64,000 bases of DNA, taken from positions 41,722-105,721 of the forward strand of contig JAFTCC010000028.1 of the NCBI GenBank assembly GCA_017454915.1, given 5' to 3'. Shown here piece after piece: positions 26,766 through 36,095 of this stretch. A program made the translations under genes and the position numbers. Positions within the stretch are counted from its first letter, which is position 1, and each line of letters starts with the position of its first letter. The notes beneath the pieces were generated by a model. That model saw nothing but the letters and a program-made list of their open reading frames with translations, was not told the DNA's origin and made no database searches. The stretch is from Paludibacteraceae bacterium (lineage in GTDB: Bacteria > Bacteroidota > Bacteroidia > Bacteroidales > Paludibacteraceae).

Positions 26766-26773
26766 TAACTTTG
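26766..26773 (+). promoter_or_regulatory. -7 box (TAACTTTG) for the TerB-DnaJ gene, divergent region
   Basis: TAACTTTG lies about 30 bases before the ATG at 26803. A second TAACTTTG box on the minus strand (26744-26737) probably serves the esterase gene, so this is a divergent promoter region. Neither has a clear TTG at -33. Confidence 0.5.
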
Positions 26774-26802
26774 CATTTCGAAAACGAAAAGATAATGGTT
26801 AT

Positions 26803-27570
26803 ATGTCAGTATTAAAGTGGATATTTGGTGGTTTAGGTTTTGTGTTAGGCGGTCCTATCGGCGCGGTAATCGGTGCTGTTTTAGGCTCATTTTTTGATGG
26901 CAATGATGACAGTGACCCGTTGTTAGAAGGTGAGCGCCGTGGCTGGCAGGGGCGTAATGGCAATGCCCGCAGGCAGACCACGGAAGGGGACGTGAAAATT
27001 TCAATTCTGGTACTGATTGCTTGTGTCATGAAGGCTGATGGAGTAGTCAGAAAGTCTGAAGTTGAGGCTGTGAAGCGGTTCCTAAAACAGCTCTACCGCA
27101 CACAGGAGGAGGCCACGCAGGCTCTGCACTTGCTAAAAAGCTTGCTTGACGCTAATATTGACCCTTATGCCGTTAGCGAGCAGATAAAGCAAAACGTCAA
27201 CTATTCCACAAGGCTTGAAATTCTCAATGTGCTGCTTGGTATTGCAAATGCTGATGGGGAGCTTGACTTTGGCGAGGAAAGGATAATAGACATCATTGCC
27301 GCCAATCTTGGCATTAGTGATAGCGACTATGCTTCACTCAAGGCAATTTACACAAAGACGCAAGACCCTAACTGGGCTTATACGGCTTTGGAAATACAGC
27401 CATCTGCCTCTGATGACGATGTTAAGACTGCATACCGGCGTATGGCTATGAAGTATCATCCCGATAAAGTGGCATCGGCGGGTGAGGAAGTGAAAAAACA
27501 GGCTACCGAAAAGTTTAGAGCCATCAACGAGGCATATGAATATATAAAAAATGCAAGAGGTATGAAGTGA
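26803..27570 (+). CDS. TerB-like/DnaJ-domain protein (DjlA-like)
   Basis: A 255-residue protein with a glycine-rich hydrophobic N-terminus (about 5-30, probable membrane association), a TerB-like helical domain (about 60-175, with two acidic repeats around MKADGVVRKSE and NADGELDFGEE) and a C-terminal J domain (about 190-252) with the HPD motif in KYHPDK. The same order of parts is found in DjlA, a membrane-bound DnaK co-chaperone. A role in stimulating Hsp70 is inferred from the HPD motif. A terminator follows. Confidence 0.85.
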   Translation: MSVLKWIFGGLGFVLGGPIGAVIGAVLGSFFDGNDDSDPLLEGERRGWQGRNGNARRQTTEGDVKISILVLIACVMKADGVVRKSEVEAVKRFLKQLYRTQEEATQALHLLKSLLDANIDPYAVSEQIKQNVNYSTRLEILNVLLGIANADGELDFGEERIIDIIAANLGISDSDYASLKAIYTKTQDPNWAYTALEIQPSASDDDVKTAYRRMAMKYHPDKVASAGEEVKKQATEKFRAINEAYEYIKNARGMK

Positions 27571-27598
27571 TTTTATGTAATAACTCAATCATAAAAGG

Positions 27599-27638
27599 CT
27601 GTTTTTGTTGCGTAATTGTAGCAAAAACAGTTTTTTTT
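27599..27638 (+). terminator. terminator after the TerB-DnaJ gene
   Basis: A hairpin with arms CTGTTTTTG and CAAAAACAG (9 bp, possibly extended by weak pairs) is followed by eight T (27631-27638). Confidence 0.7.
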
Positions 27639-27692
27639 ATAAAAAAATGAAAAAATAATCCATTAAAATGTGTTTTATAACATATTTTTTTG

Positions 27693-27700
27693 TAACTTTG
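27693..27700 (+). promoter_or_regulatory. -7 box (TAACTTTG) for the winged-helix gene
   Basis: TAACTTTG lies 82 bases upstream of the ATG at 27783. The -33 position has no clear TTG. The predicted leader is about 75 nt. Confidence 0.5.
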
Positions 27701-27782
27701 CAGTGTGAAAAGGTACACACAAGGTATTGGTTCTTATTTTAGGTATAAAAAATAGTTTGTTTAACTTTAATTTTAATTTGAC

Positions 27783-27980
27783 ATGTTAACATCAAAAATC
27801 GGAGAGAACGCCGGTCTCGTATGGGAGGCACTCAACAATGGTGAATTGACGGTTAAAGCTGTTAAAAAAGCTACTAAACTTAAAGAGGCAGACCTCAATA
27901 TGGCGTTTGGTTGGCTTGCACGCGAAAGCAAAATAGCTTTCCGCGAAGTTGACGGCGAAATGCACGTGGCTCTTCTGTAA
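27783..27980 (+). CDS. small winged-helix protein (DUF2582 family)
   Basis: A 65-residue protein with the complete pattern of the DUF2582 winged-helix family of Bacteroidota: start MLTSKIGENAGLVWEAL, recognition-helix segment EADLNMAFGWLARE and a final wing REVDGEMHVAL. The family is presumed to bind DNA, but its targets are not known. It is a single-gene unit with its own promoter and a strong terminator. Confidence 0.88.
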   Translation: MLTSKIGENAGLVWEALNNGELTVKAVKKATKLKEADLNMAFGWLARESKIAFREVDGEMHVALL

Positions 27981-28016
27981 GCCACTTTTTTTACTTAATC
28001 TATTACTTTAATTCAT

Positions 28017-28054
28017 AAAAACCGGACGATTGGATAACCAATCGTCCGGTTTTT
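28017..28054. terminator. bidirectional terminator
   Basis: Arms 28017-28033 and 28038-28054 pair over 17 bp around a 4-nt loop. T-runs on both strands make it work for the winged-helix gene (plus) and the DUF4301 operon (minus). Confidence 0.88.
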
Positions 28055-28085
28055 ATTTTGTTTATTGCTGATAGAATGATTTTTA

Positions 28086-29585
28086 TTATTGATGTTGTGG
28101 GCGGAGCAGGTCGTTCACGGTTTTCACGGGGTTGAACGTCTCTGCCGGCACTTCAACGAACAGTGTCGTCCAGTCAGCCATGGCGCCGTTCCAAAGTCCA
28201 GGAAGTTCAAGCGCCTTAAGTTCCTTGCCGTTTTTGGACTTTTCGCTGATGAAGCCTGTTTTCTTGTCAACATATTGTTTGAGGTCAAATTTTTCACCAT
28301 TGTAGTTGCGTATGCCGCACACAAGGTCAACAGGGTTGAAATGCGTGCTTCGTGCCATGATGCTTTTGTCCTCAATTTGCGAACTTTCGAGAATTTGTGG
28401 TGTTGTGGTTTTGTCTTCGCCAATCACAAGGAATGGTCCGCCTCCGGGTTCTCCTTCGTTTTTAACCATGCCGCATACTCTCATCGGCCGGTTAAGTTTT
28501 GTGTGCAGCAGTTGGCGTCGGTGCTCCCTGTCAAGGCCTTGCATAGCATCTTTAAGTCCAATACACAGACGTTCTTCGGCAAACCGTTCAATCACTGAAA
28601 GTTTCGCATCCGAAATGTCACTATTGTCTAATTCGTGAAGATATGAGAATGTCTGTTCCTGGAGTTGGACAAGTAGTCCGGCAATGAGTTTTTTGTAGCG
28701 CACGGTGGTGTCTTTCATGCGGTCTGGTACCACGTTGTCGATGTTTTTGACGAACACGATGTCTGCGTCAACTTCCGACAGGTTTTCAATAAGGGCTCCG
28801 TGTCCTCCTGGCCTGAAGAGCAAACTGCCGTCGTCATTTCGGAACGGTTCGTTGTCTTTGGTGGCAGCCACGGTGTCGGTCGAGGGCTTTTGTTCGGAGA
28901 ATCCTACATTGAATTTCACTCCGTAGCGTTCGGCGTATTCTTTGATGTGGGCGTCAATGTGCTCTTCAAAGAATTTGTGGTGCTCGTGGCTTATTGTGAA
29001 GTGTAAGTTAACATTGGCGTTTGACGCTGCGTACAAAGCTCCTTCAACGAGATGCTCCATGGCGGGCGTGCGCACTTCATTGTCGTATTTGTGGAACAAC
29101 AATAGGCCCTTGGGCAGGTTGCCGTAGTTCATGCCTTCCTTGTTGAGCAGTGCCGCCACAACGTCTTGCTTGCGGTTTGCTTTAACGAGTTCGTCTGCAC
29201 TCTTGCCATGAAGCCGTTGGCATGTGGCGTCAAGGGTGGGGTAGAATGCAAAATAATGAAGATGGGCAAAAAACACCTCAATGAATTTACTCTCCACGCC
29301 ACTATCGAGATATTCAAACAGGTCTTTGAACATACGGCTTGCGGCTCCTGAGGCAGGAACGAATTTCAGTATGCGCTTGCCTGTGGCGAGATATTTGTCC
29401 CACTTGTCAAGATAGTCTGCCTGTTTGTCGGCTGGTATGGAAATAATACCGTTGCCGATGGATGCGGCAGCACTGATTTTGAGCGCAGGAAAACCCGTGC
29501 GAAAGTTGTTGAGTTGTTCCTCAAGTTGTTGCTCGCTGATTCCTTTTGCCTTAAGTTGTGCGAGGTCTTGTGCTGTGAGTTTCAT
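28086..29585 (-). CDS. DUF4301 family protein
   Basis: A 499-residue protein that matches the DUF4301 family of Bacteroidota, with the blocks FVPASGAASRMFKDL, LFRPGGHGALIENL and GGPFLVIGEDKTTTPQI. The Gly-rich and PASGAASRM segments look like a phosphate- or nucleotide-binding site, which suggests a nucleotidyltransferase-like or transferase activity, but no reaction is known. It is the last gene of an operon with gdhA and queH (19 bp after queH). No signal peptide or membrane segment is seen. Confidence 0.87.
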   Translation of the reverse strand: MKLTAQDLAQLKAKGISEQQLEEQLNNFRTGFPALKISAAASIGNGIISIPADKQADYLDKWDKYLATGKRILKFVPASGAASRMFKDLFEYLDSGVESKFIEVFFAHLHYFAFYPTLDATCQRLHGKSADELVKANRKQDVVAALLNKEGMNYGNLPKGLLLFHKYDNEVRTPAMEHLVEGALYAASNANVNLHFTISHEHHKFFEEHIDAHIKEYAERYGVKFNVGFSEQKPSTDTVAATKDNEPFRNDDGSLLFRPGGHGALIENLSEVDADIVFVKNIDNVVPDRMKDTTVRYKKLIAGLLVQLQEQTFSYLHELDNSDISDAKLSVIERFAEERLCIGLKDAMQGLDREHRRQLLHTKLNRPMRVCGMVKNEGEPGGGPFLVIGEDKTTTPQILESSQIEDKSIMARSTHFNPVDLVCGIRNYNGEKFDLKQYVDKKTGFISEKSKNGKELKALELPGLWNGAMADWTTLFVEVPAETFNPVKTVNDLLRPQHQ

Positions 29586-29604
29586 GATGTTATAGTTTTA
29601 TTTT

Positions 29605-30210
29605 TTAGTTTTTTTGTCTTTGCGAAAATTCGCATCCGCAGTATAGCTGGTTATAAAATCCGTATTGCTTCAGCAGTTCTTGTCGGCGTTGCTGCAGTCC
29701 TCCTTTCCGCCAGTTGTTTGCCCAGAACTCAACTTTGGGCGTATTGTTATCTGGTATCTCTTGTGCGGATGGCAGGGTATTCCGTGTCCATTCAAGATTC
29801 ACCTGTTGTGCCGCCCACAGTCCTGCGGCATTGACCTGTTCGATGTTTTTCCATCGTGATGATGCCAGTGTGGTGGCAAAAGTGCTTATGCCAAGTTCAG
29901 CGGCTTTTTGTGCCGCTGCCAACAACCGCAGTCTAAAGCACAGTGTGCAACGTTCACCTCGTTCTGGTGCGTCAGCGAGCGGCGAGCATTGTGACAGCCA
30001 TGCATTATGGTCATAGTCGCCATCAACGTACTCAATGCCCAGACGCTGGCAGTGGGCGACAATTTCGGCTTTGCGTTTCTCATATTCATCTATGGGATAG
30101 ATGTTAGGGTTATAGAAAAACACAACAGGGGTATAGTCATTGCCCAACATCCACTCGAGTATGGCGGATGAGCATGGCGCACAGCAACTATGGAGCAGAA
30201 TACGAGACAT
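29605..30210 (-). CDS. queH: epoxyqueuosine reductase QueH
   Basis: A 201-residue enzyme of the QueH (DUF208) family that reduces epoxyqueuosine to queuosine in tRNA, replacing QueG. It has the paired cysteines in HSCCAPCS near the N-terminus and the later CTLCF motif, which together hold the iron-sulfur cluster and iron centre, plus the YNPNIYP block. The length fits the family. It starts 6 bp after the gdhA stop. Confidence 0.92.
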   Translation of the reverse strand: MSRILLHSCCAPCSSAILEWMLGNDYTPVVFFYNPNIYPIDEYEKRKAEIVAHCQRLGIEYVDGDYDHNAWLSQCSPLADAPERGERCTLCFRLRLLAAAQKAAELGISTFATTLASSRWKNIEQVNAAGLWAAQQVNLEWTRNTLPSAQEIPDNNTPKVEFWANNWRKGGLQQRRQELLKQYGFYNQLYCGCEFSQRQKN

Positions 30211-30216
30211 TGCTAC

Positions 30217-31554
30217 TTACACAACTCCTTGCGCGAGCATGGCTTTGGCGACTTTCATGAAGCCTGCTATGTTTGCGCCCTTCATATAGTTAACGTATCC
30301 GTTGGGTTCGGTACCGTATTGGATGCACTGCTTGTGGATTTCTGACATGATGTGGTGAAGTTTGTCGTCCACTTCCTCGGCACTCCAGCTTATGTGCATG
30401 GCATTTTGTGTCATCTCCAGTCCTGACGTTGCCACGCCACCGGCGTTGACAGCTTTGCCCGGTCCGTAAATGACTTTATTGCCGATGAACAGGTCAATAG
30501 CTTCGGGTGTGCATCCCATGTTGCTGACTTCTGCCACAAAGCGTACTCCGTTGGCTACCAGCATCTTCGCATCGTCCCCGTTGAGTTCGTTTTGTGTGGC
30601 GCACGGCATAGCTATGTCCACTTTAACTTCCCATGGCTTTTTACCTGCGAAGAATTTAGCCTCGGGGAATTTGTCGGCGTATGGGGCGACAACATCGTTG
30701 CACGTTGCTCTCAAGTAGAGCATATAGTCGATTTTCTCACCGCTGATGCCTTCTGGGTCGTAGATGTAACCGTCAGGTCCTGAAATAGTTACTACTTTTG
30801 CCCCCATTTGTGTGGCCTTGGTTACGGCACCCCATGCCACATTGCCAAATCCGCTTACTGCAATAGTCTTTCCTTTGATGTCTTCTCCGGCATGCTGCAG
30901 CATCTGCCTTACGAAGTACAAAGCTCCAAATCCTGTTGCCTCCGGGCGAATGAGTGAGCCGCCAAATTCCAGGCCTTTGCCTGTCAGCATGCCAGTGTGT
31001 TCGCGTTTCAGTTTTTTGTACATACCAAACAGGTAACCGACCTCTCTTGCTCCCACGCCGATGTCGCCAGCTGGCACGTCCATGTCCGGTCCAAGATGTT
31101 GCCACAGCTCAAGCATGAAAGCTTGGCAGAAACGCATGACCTCTGCGTCTGATTTACCGCGAGGATTGAAGTCGCTGCCGCCCTTGCCGCCTCCCATTGG
31201 TAGTGTAGTGAGAGAGTTCTTGAAGATTTGCTCAAAGCCCAAGAACTTAAGAATTGAAAGGTTTACAGACGGATGGAAACGCAGACCGCCCTTGTATGGG
31301 CCTATTGCATTGTTGAACTGAACACGGTAGCCAAGGTTTACTTGAACTTCGCCTTTGTCATCAATCCACGGAATGCGGAATGTGAAAATGCGGTCAGGTT
31401 CAACAATGCGTTCAGCGATTTTTGCCTTTTCAAATTCAGGATGTTGGTTATATACGTCTTGAATTGTTGTTAAAACTTCTCTGACAGCCTGAAGGTACTC
31501 CTTCTCGCCCGGGTGCTTGGCCTCGAGCTGCTGCATAAATTTGTTTACGTTCAT
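30217..31554 (-). CDS. gdhA: NADP-type glutamate dehydrogenase
   Basis: A 445-residue hexameric glutamate dehydrogenase that makes glutamate from 2-oxoglutarate and ammonia. The catalytic block GGLRFHPSVN, the lysine-containing PMGGGKGGSDF and the nucleotide-binding GFGNVAWG are intact, and the length is that of the NADP-dependent bacterial type. The specific cofactor is inferred from overall similarity. It is the first gene of the gdhA-queH-DUF4301 operon and has a clear promoter 40-70 bases upstream. Confidence 0.94.
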   Translation of the reverse strand: MNVNKFMQQLEAKHPGEKEYLQAVREVLTTIQDVYNQHPEFEKAKIAERIVEPDRIFTFRIPWIDDKGEVQVNLGYRVQFNNAIGPYKGGLRFHPSVNLSILKFLGFEQIFKNSLTTLPMGGGKGGSDFNPRGKSDAEVMRFCQAFMLELWQHLGPDMDVPAGDIGVGAREVGYLFGMYKKLKREHTGMLTGKGLEFGGSLIRPEATGFGALYFVRQMLQHAGEDIKGKTIAVSGFGNVAWGAVTKATQMGAKVVTISGPDGYIYDPEGISGEKIDYMLYLRATCNDVVAPYADKFPEAKFFAGKKPWEVKVDIAMPCATQNELNGDDAKMLVANGVRFVAEVSNMGCTPEAIDLFIGNKVIYGPGKAVNAGGVATSGLEMTQNAMHISWSAEEVDDKLHHIMSEIHKQCIQYGTEPNGYVNYMKGANIAGFMKVAKAMLAQGVV

Positions 31555-31594
31555 GGTGCTTTTATGGTTAGATTTAGTTGTTTATTCTTGTTTA

Positions 31595-31626
31595 CAAATT
31601 TACAAATTATTTTTATAAGTGGCAAA
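31595..31626 (-). promoter_or_regulatory. gdhA promoter
   Basis: On the minus strand TTTTG (ending at 31623), a 20-bp spacer and TAAATTTG (31602-31595) fit the consensus. The leader is about 35 nt. Confidence 0.68.
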
Positions 31627-31850
31627 ATTTCTTAACCTAAGATTTAGCTAAATTTCAATATGTGTATGTAAAATTAGGGAAAAATAAGCAATACACTTAA
31701 AAAATGTTTGCATTGACGATATTACATAGAATGTAATGAAACAATAAGTAGGTCTATTTAGTGCTCTAAAGAAAAAGTAACATATTGTCATTTGGTCGAA
31801 TATTTCATAATAGCTAAAAGTGTCAAAGTAAAACGCAAATGACATGCTCG

Positions 31851-31890
31851 CTCCCTGATGACAGACAAATGTCGTCGGGGAGTTTTATTT
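31851..31890 (+). terminator. terminator-like hairpin upstream of lepA
   Basis: Arms CTCCCTGATGACA (31851-31863) and TGTCGTCGGGGAG (31870-31882) pair with one mismatch and one G-T pair, followed by TTTTATTT. No plus-strand gene lies upstream, so it either ends an unannotated RNA or attenuates transcription into lepA. Confidence 0.6.
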
Positions 31891-31903
31891 AAGAAAAAAT
31901 CGT

Positions 31904-31911
31904 TACCTTTG
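31904..31911 (+). promoter_or_regulatory. -7 box (TACCTTTG) for lepA
   Basis: TACCTTTG lies 20 bases before the chosen lepA ATG at 31932 and just downstream of the hairpin. A -33 TTG is not evident. Confidence 0.55.
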
Positions 31912-31931
31912 CAAAAAGATTGATTTGCAGA

Positions 31932-33767
31932 ATGAAAAATATCAGGAATTTTTGCATAATAGCCCATATAGACCACGGCAAGTCAACGCTTGCCGACCGT
32001 CTGCTTGAACGCACTAAAACTGTTGACGCAAAGGATTTGCAGGCGCAGGTGCTTGACGATATGGACTTGGAGCGTGAGCGTGGAATCACGATTAAGAGCC
32101 ATGCAATACAGATGGAGTACCAGTATAACCGCAAGTCTGACGCGGATGGTCTGCTTGGAGATGAAAAAAGACCCGAAAGCGGCAAGTATATACTCAATTT
32201 GATTGACACTCCCGGGCACGTTGACTTCAGTTATGAGGTCAGCCGCTCAATAGCCGCGTGTGAGGGCGCCTTGCTCGTCGTTGACGCGTCGCAAGGCGTG
32301 CAGGCGCAAACGATTTCCAATCTATATATGGCACTTGAGCATGACCTCGAGATTATTCCGGTGATGAATAAGTGCGACATGGACAGCGCAATGCCCGACA
32401 TGGTTGAGGACGAAATTATTGACCTGCTGGGCTGTAGTCGCGAGGAGATAATACGCGCCAGCGGCAAGACTGGCATGGGCGTGGACGAAATACTTGATGC
32501 CGTGGTTGAGCGTGTACCTGCACCAAAGGGAGACCCTGACGCTCCGCTGCAGTGCTTGATTTTCGATTCTGTATTCAATTCTTTCAGGGGCATAATCGCT
32601 TACTTCAAAGTCGTGAACGGAGTTATCCGCAAAGGTGACCACGTAAAGTTCTTCAACACGGGCAAAGAGTATGATGCCGACGAGGTTGGTGTGCTCAAAT
32701 TGGATATGCAGCCCCGTGCCGAATTGCGGACTGGTGATGTGGGGTACATAATAAGTGGCATAAAGACATCGACCGAAGTTAAGGTAGGCGATACGATAAC
32801 GCATGTTTCCAGACCCTGCGAAAACGCAATTGCCGGTTTTGAGGAAGTTAAGCCGATGGTGTTTGCAGGTGTATATCCGATTGAGGCTGAAGACTATGAA
32901 AACCTTCGCGCCTCGCTCGAAAAACTTCAGCTCAACGATGCCTCGCTCACCTTCACCCCCGAGAGTTCTGTGGCACTCGGTTTCGGGTTCCGGTGCGGTT
33001 TTCTGGGTTTGCTCCACATGGAGATAATTCAGGAAAGGCTCGACCGCGAGTTTGACATGGACGTGATAACCACGGTTCCTAACGTATCGTATCAGGTGTA
33101 TGACAAGCAGGGCAACATGAAAGAGGTGCATAACCCATCTGGTATGCCCGACCTGACACTCATAGACCACATTGAGGAGCCTTATATCCGCGCTTCTATC
33201 ATCACGACGACCAATTTCATAGGTCCGATTATGACGTTGTGTCTCGGTAAGCGCGGCGAACTTGTGAAGCAGACATATATCTCCGGCAATAGGGTAGAGA
33301 TTTTCTATGACTTGCCGCTTGGTGAGATTGTGATAGACTTCTACGACAAACTTAAATCCATTTCCAAAGGTTATGCGTCGTTTGACTACCATGCCAACGG
33401 TTTCCGTCCTTCGCGGCTTGTCAAACTCGACATTTTGCTTAATGGTGAGCCGGTGGATGCTCTCTCCACGTTGACGCATGCCGACAATGCGCAAGACTTT
33501 GGACGCCGTATGTGCGAGAAACTCAAAGAATTGCTGCCGCGCCAGCAGTTTGACATCGCAATTCAGGCCGCAATTGGCGCAAAAATCATTGCAAGGGAAA
33601 CCGTCAAGCAGGTACGTAAAGACGTTACCGCCAAGTGCTATGGCGGCGACATAAGCCGTAAACGCAAACTGCTCGAAAAGCAAAAGCGCGGCAAAAAACG
33701 CATGAAGCAGATTGGTAATGTCGAAGTGCCGCAAAAAGCCTTCCTTGCTGTGCTGAAACTCGATTAA
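31932..33767 (+). CDS. lepA: elongation factor 4 (LepA)
   Basis: A 611-residue translational GTPase that acts on the ribosome, back-translocating stalled complexes or helping subunit assembly. G1 reads [10 protein letters not shown]2 RGITIKS, G3 DTPGHVDFS and G4 NKCDMD. The C-terminal LepA-specific domain with basic [20 protein letters not shown] is complete. ATG at 31932 (MKNIRNFC) is chosen over the TTG four codons earlier because it matches the family start and has a normal leader. Confidence 0.97.
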   Translation: MKNIRNFCIIAHIDHGKSTLADRLLERTKTVDAKDLQAQVLDDMDLERERGITIKSHAIQMEYQYNRKSDADGLLGDEKRPESGKYILNLIDTPGHVDFSYEVSRSIAACEGALLVVDASQGVQAQTISNLYMALEHDLEIIPVMNKCDMDSAMPDMVEDEIIDLLGCSREEIIRASGKTGMGVDEILDAVVERVPAPKGDPDAPLQCLIFDSVFNSFRGIIAYFKVVNGVIRKGDHVKFFNTGKEYDADEVGVLKLDMQPRAELRTGDVGYIISGIKTSTEVKVGDTITHVSRPCENAIAGFEEVKPMVFAGVYPIEAEDYENLRASLEKLQLNDASLTFTPESSVALGFGFRCGFLGLLHMEIIQERLDREFDMDVITTVPNVSYQVYDKQGNMKEVHNPSGMPDLTLIDHIEEPYIRASIITTTNFIGPIMTLCLGKRGELVKQTYISGNRVEIFYDLPLGEIVIDFYDKLKSISKGYASFDYHANGFRPSRLVKLDILLNGEPVDALSTLTHADNAQDFGRRMCEKLKELLPRQQFDIAIQAAIGAKIIARETVKQVRKDVTAKCYGGDISRKRKLLEKQKRGKKRMKQIGNVEVPQKAFLAVLKLD

Positions 33768-33827
33768 CGGTCTAACGGGACTTGACGCTGCACGAAACAA
33801 CTTAATACATTGTGGTAATTTTATTGC

Positions 33828-34631
33828 CTACTCAAGGTAGCGTTTGCGCAGCAGTTGTATATCGTCTTTGGTGAGGCACAAAGGTCCCTTCAGATACTCA
33901 TTCATGCCGCCGTATTCTTGGTCTATAATGCCAAGAGTGCGGCGGAAATTGTTTGTGCTCACTCCCATGAAGGCGCGGATTACTTCTTTTTCATTGTCTC
34001 CGCCGCCCAGTGCCTCCACTTTAGCGTTTATTCTGTCCACTACATCGCGGTAGGCATCATTGCTTTTGTCAAAATCCTTAATTATGTCATCTTGGCTCAC
34101 TCCAAGAGCCGACAGTAAGTATGCGGCTCCCCATCCAGTGCGGTCCTTGCCCTGTGCGCAATGCCATAGCACGGCGCCATTGGGCGTTTCAACGATCAGG
34201 CGGAGAAAAGCAGCGTATTGGAGCTGCGAAAACTCGCTTCGGATGAGAGACGGATACATGTTTGCCGCCATTTGCTGCACTTCAGGATAGAAGCAGTAGT
34301 TAACAATGTGGTTTTCCAAATCCAAAAACGCTTCCTGCGGAATGGCTCTTCCTGTCTCCTGCTCCACACGCATGTCTATTGTAGGAAGTTGATGATTGGT
34401 GGCGCCGTCAACATCTCTGTCTGGAGCAAATTCCGTTTCTCCAACCGAGCGGAAATCGAATATGCGCTTGAGGTGAAACTCTTCTGTTAGCCTTTTGAGG
34501 TCATCGTCGCTTGCGTCGTGGAGGTGAGCCGTACGCAACAGCAATTTGGGTTTTATGCGCTTGCCGCCATGCCCGGCTATTCCGCCCAAATCACGTGCGT
34601 TTATGATATTGTCAAACAAAATATCATTCAT
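33828..34631 (-). CDS. tyrosine-protein phosphatase (PTP-like, Y_phosphatase3 type)
   Basis: A 267-residue cysteine phosphatase. Domain start NARDLGGI and the FDFRSVGETEFAPDR block are typical of the bacterial tyrosine/lipid phosphatase family (PF13350), and the P-loop HCAQGKDRTG supplies Cys158 and Arg164. It may act on phosphotyrosine or on a phospholipid. It is the last gene of the six-gene signalling operon, with its start overlapping the HD gene stop by one base (TAATG), so translation is coupled. A role in reversing a phosphorylation made in the same operon is inferred. Confidence 0.85.
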   Translation of the reverse strand: MNDILFDNIINARDLGGIAGHGGKRIKPKLLLRTAHLHDASDDDLKRLTEEFHLKRIFDFRSVGETEFAPDRDVDGATNHQLPTIDMRVEQETGRAIPQEAFLDLENHIVNYCFYPEVQQMAANMYPSLIRSEFSQLQYAAFLRLIVETPNGAVLWHCAQGKDRTGWGAAYLLSALGVSQDDIIKDFDKSNDAYRDVVDRINAKVEALGGGDNEKEVIRAFMGVSTNNFRRTLGIIDQEYGGMNEYLKGPLCLTKDDIQLLRKRYLE

Positions 34632-35209
34632 TATTTGCCAAAAACTTGTTCTATCAGTAGAGCGAATTCTTTATATGCGAATGTGTCTTTGAGCTCTGAA
34701 AGCGACTCCGCCAAGCCTCTGTAGTGCCACTCGTGCGCTTTTTTGTCAGTAACGTGGAAAATGTTCCATAGCTCATCGCCTTTTGTGGCATAGTCGCGAG
34801 CTATGGCCCTCATGTTGCTCAGTTTGTCACCCATAGCCACGATTTTCGCGTCATGCGAGGCGTTTTTCAGGCGCTCTATAGCCGCTTGTTTGCGTTCGTG
34901 CCAGCTGTCGCTCTCGCTCACGCCTTCTGTGAACTTGTCGCTCTCGTCCATCACTATGCTCGCTATTCTGTCGCCAAATTCGCGGCGTATGTCATCAACC
35001 GTAACATCCGTGTCTTCTATTGTGTCATGAAGTGCGGCTGCTGCTAAAAGTTCTTGGTCGGGAGTAATTGACGATACAATTTCCATTGCCTCCATCGGGT
35101 GTACTATGTATGGGAACCCTTTGCCTCGGCGTTCTGTATTATGGTGAGCTTTGACGGCAAACGATATTGCACGGTCAAGCAGGTCTGTGTCGATGTATTT
35201 GTTAGCCAT
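34631..35209 (-). CDS. HD-domain hydrolase, MESH1/SpoT-like (p)ppGpp hydrolase
   Basis: A 192-residue single-domain HD protein. The metal ligands are in place: His37, His61-Asp62 and Asp128, with Glu65-Asp66 (HDTIEDT) and Asn132 (GDKLSNMR) matching the SpoT hydrolase domain and the small alarmone hydrolase MESH1. Trp103 in WHERKQ is also as in that family. The predicted reaction is removal of the 3'-pyrophosphate of (p)ppGpp. It lies 18 bp after the APH-like gene and overlaps the phosphatase gene by one base. Its co-transcription with a RelA/SpoT-type synthetase suggests the two are balanced. Confidence 0.85.
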   Translation of the reverse strand: MANKYIDTDLLDRAISFAVKAHHNTERRGKGFPYIVHPMEAMEIVSSITPDQELLAAAALHDTIEDTDVTVDDIRREFGDRIASIVMDESDKFTEGVSESDSWHERKQAAIERLKNASHDAKIVAMGDKLSNMRAIARDYATKGDELWNIFHVTDKKAHEWHYRGLAESLSELKDTFAYKEFALLIEQVFGK

Positions 35210-35227
35210 TAGTTTAATGTTGACATG

Positions 35228-36067
35228 TTAGTATATGGTGCCTTCAAGCATTGCACGGAACCCTGGCATCGGACGCATTGTGTCACGCTCAACGATGAGT
35301 GTCTTCAGACCGGCGTATATTCTAATCTCCTTTTCGATGCTATCAAAGTCAGCATCTGGTCCAAAATATGCAGGCGCAAAGGCGTCCCAAAAGCGCGCGG
35401 CAGTAGCGTTGTCCATGTGGAACGCGCTCTTGGTGAACTCCTCGTCGTTGAGTTTGCATGTCAGATATACCATGCCAAGGTCAAACATCTTGTAGCCATA
35501 AGTGAAGTCACCAAGGTCTATAAAGTATTTTTCGCGTTTACCGTCTTTGTCCACAAAAATTCCGTTGCCAAATTGGAGGTCACCATGGATGGCGGTGGAG
35601 GCTTCGGGCGCATTTTTCACGAAGTCGCTAATTTTTTGCTTCTGCGTGGCGGTGAAGAATTCGTTCTTCTCCAGCAGGTAGAGATATTGCTCCTTCACGC
35701 TTCTGAATTGTTTCGTGTCCAATTCAGTCTGGTGGAGTTGTTTGCACATTTCGGCAAATTCTCTCGCATAGTCTTCTGTGTGTGCGGGGTCATCCCCAAC
35801 GGCTCTGGCATACGATTTTTTGCCTTCAATCCGTCTGAAACGAATACCCAAACGCTCGCCGTCGGTGATGAGGTCGCCAGGCTCAGGGGTCGGTATGCCC
35901 GCATTAAAAACTTTTTGCGCATGCTCTAATTCAAGCTCAGCTGCCTCGTAGTTGCGGAAATAAATTTTCAGCATTATGGTTGGGTCGCTTTTGTGGTTGT
36001 AGCTAACGCCGTTTGCGCCTTCACCGGCAACAACGTAGTCATCCAAATTAATGAGTGTAGGTTTCAT
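35228..36067 (-). CDS. APH-fold phosphotransferase (TIGR02172-like)
   Basis: A 279-residue kinase-like protein of the aminoglycoside phosphotransferase/choline kinase fold. The nucleotide loop GEGANGVSY, Lys34, the catalytic loop HGDLQFGNG (His161, Asp163, Asn168) and the metal-binding Asp in IDLGD are all present, so it should be active. It resembles the TIGR02172 family seen in Bacteroidota, whose substrate is unknown. It stands between the alarmone synthetase gene (28 bp upstream) and the hydrolase gene (18 bp downstream). Whether it phosphorylates a small molecule or a protein of this operon is open. Confidence 0.8.
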   Translation of the reverse strand: MKPTLINLDDYVVAGEGANGVSYNHKSDPTIMLKIYFRNYEAAELELEHAQKVFNAGIPTPEPGDLITDGERLGIRFRRIEGKKSYARAVGDDPAHTEDYAREFAEMCKQLHQTELDTKQFRSVKEQYLYLLEKNEFFTATQKQKISDFVKNAPEASTAIHGDLQFGNGIFVDKDGKREKYFIDLGDFTYGYKMFDLGMVYLTCKLNDEEFTKSAFHMDNATAARFWDAFAPAYFGPDADFDSIEKEIRIYAGLKTLIVERDTMRPMPGFRAMLEGTIY

Positions 36068-36095
36068 ATTATAAAAATTTGCTGTTATTTAAGTT

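Larger units (their letters stand above)
31555..31931. other. 377-bp divergent intergenic region between gdhA and lepA
   Basis: It holds the gdhA promoter (minus), the lepA -7 box (plus) and a terminator-like hairpin (31851-31890) oriented with the plus strand. No protein-coding gene is convincing in 31630-31850, which is very A/T-rich; a short RNA ending at the hairpin is possible. Confidence 0.45.

Noticed and set aside
32322..33800. 492-residue minus-strand open frame opposite lepA
   Set aside because: It lies wholly within the antisense of a clear lepA gene and has no family motif or promoter; long antisense frames are common over conserved coding regions.
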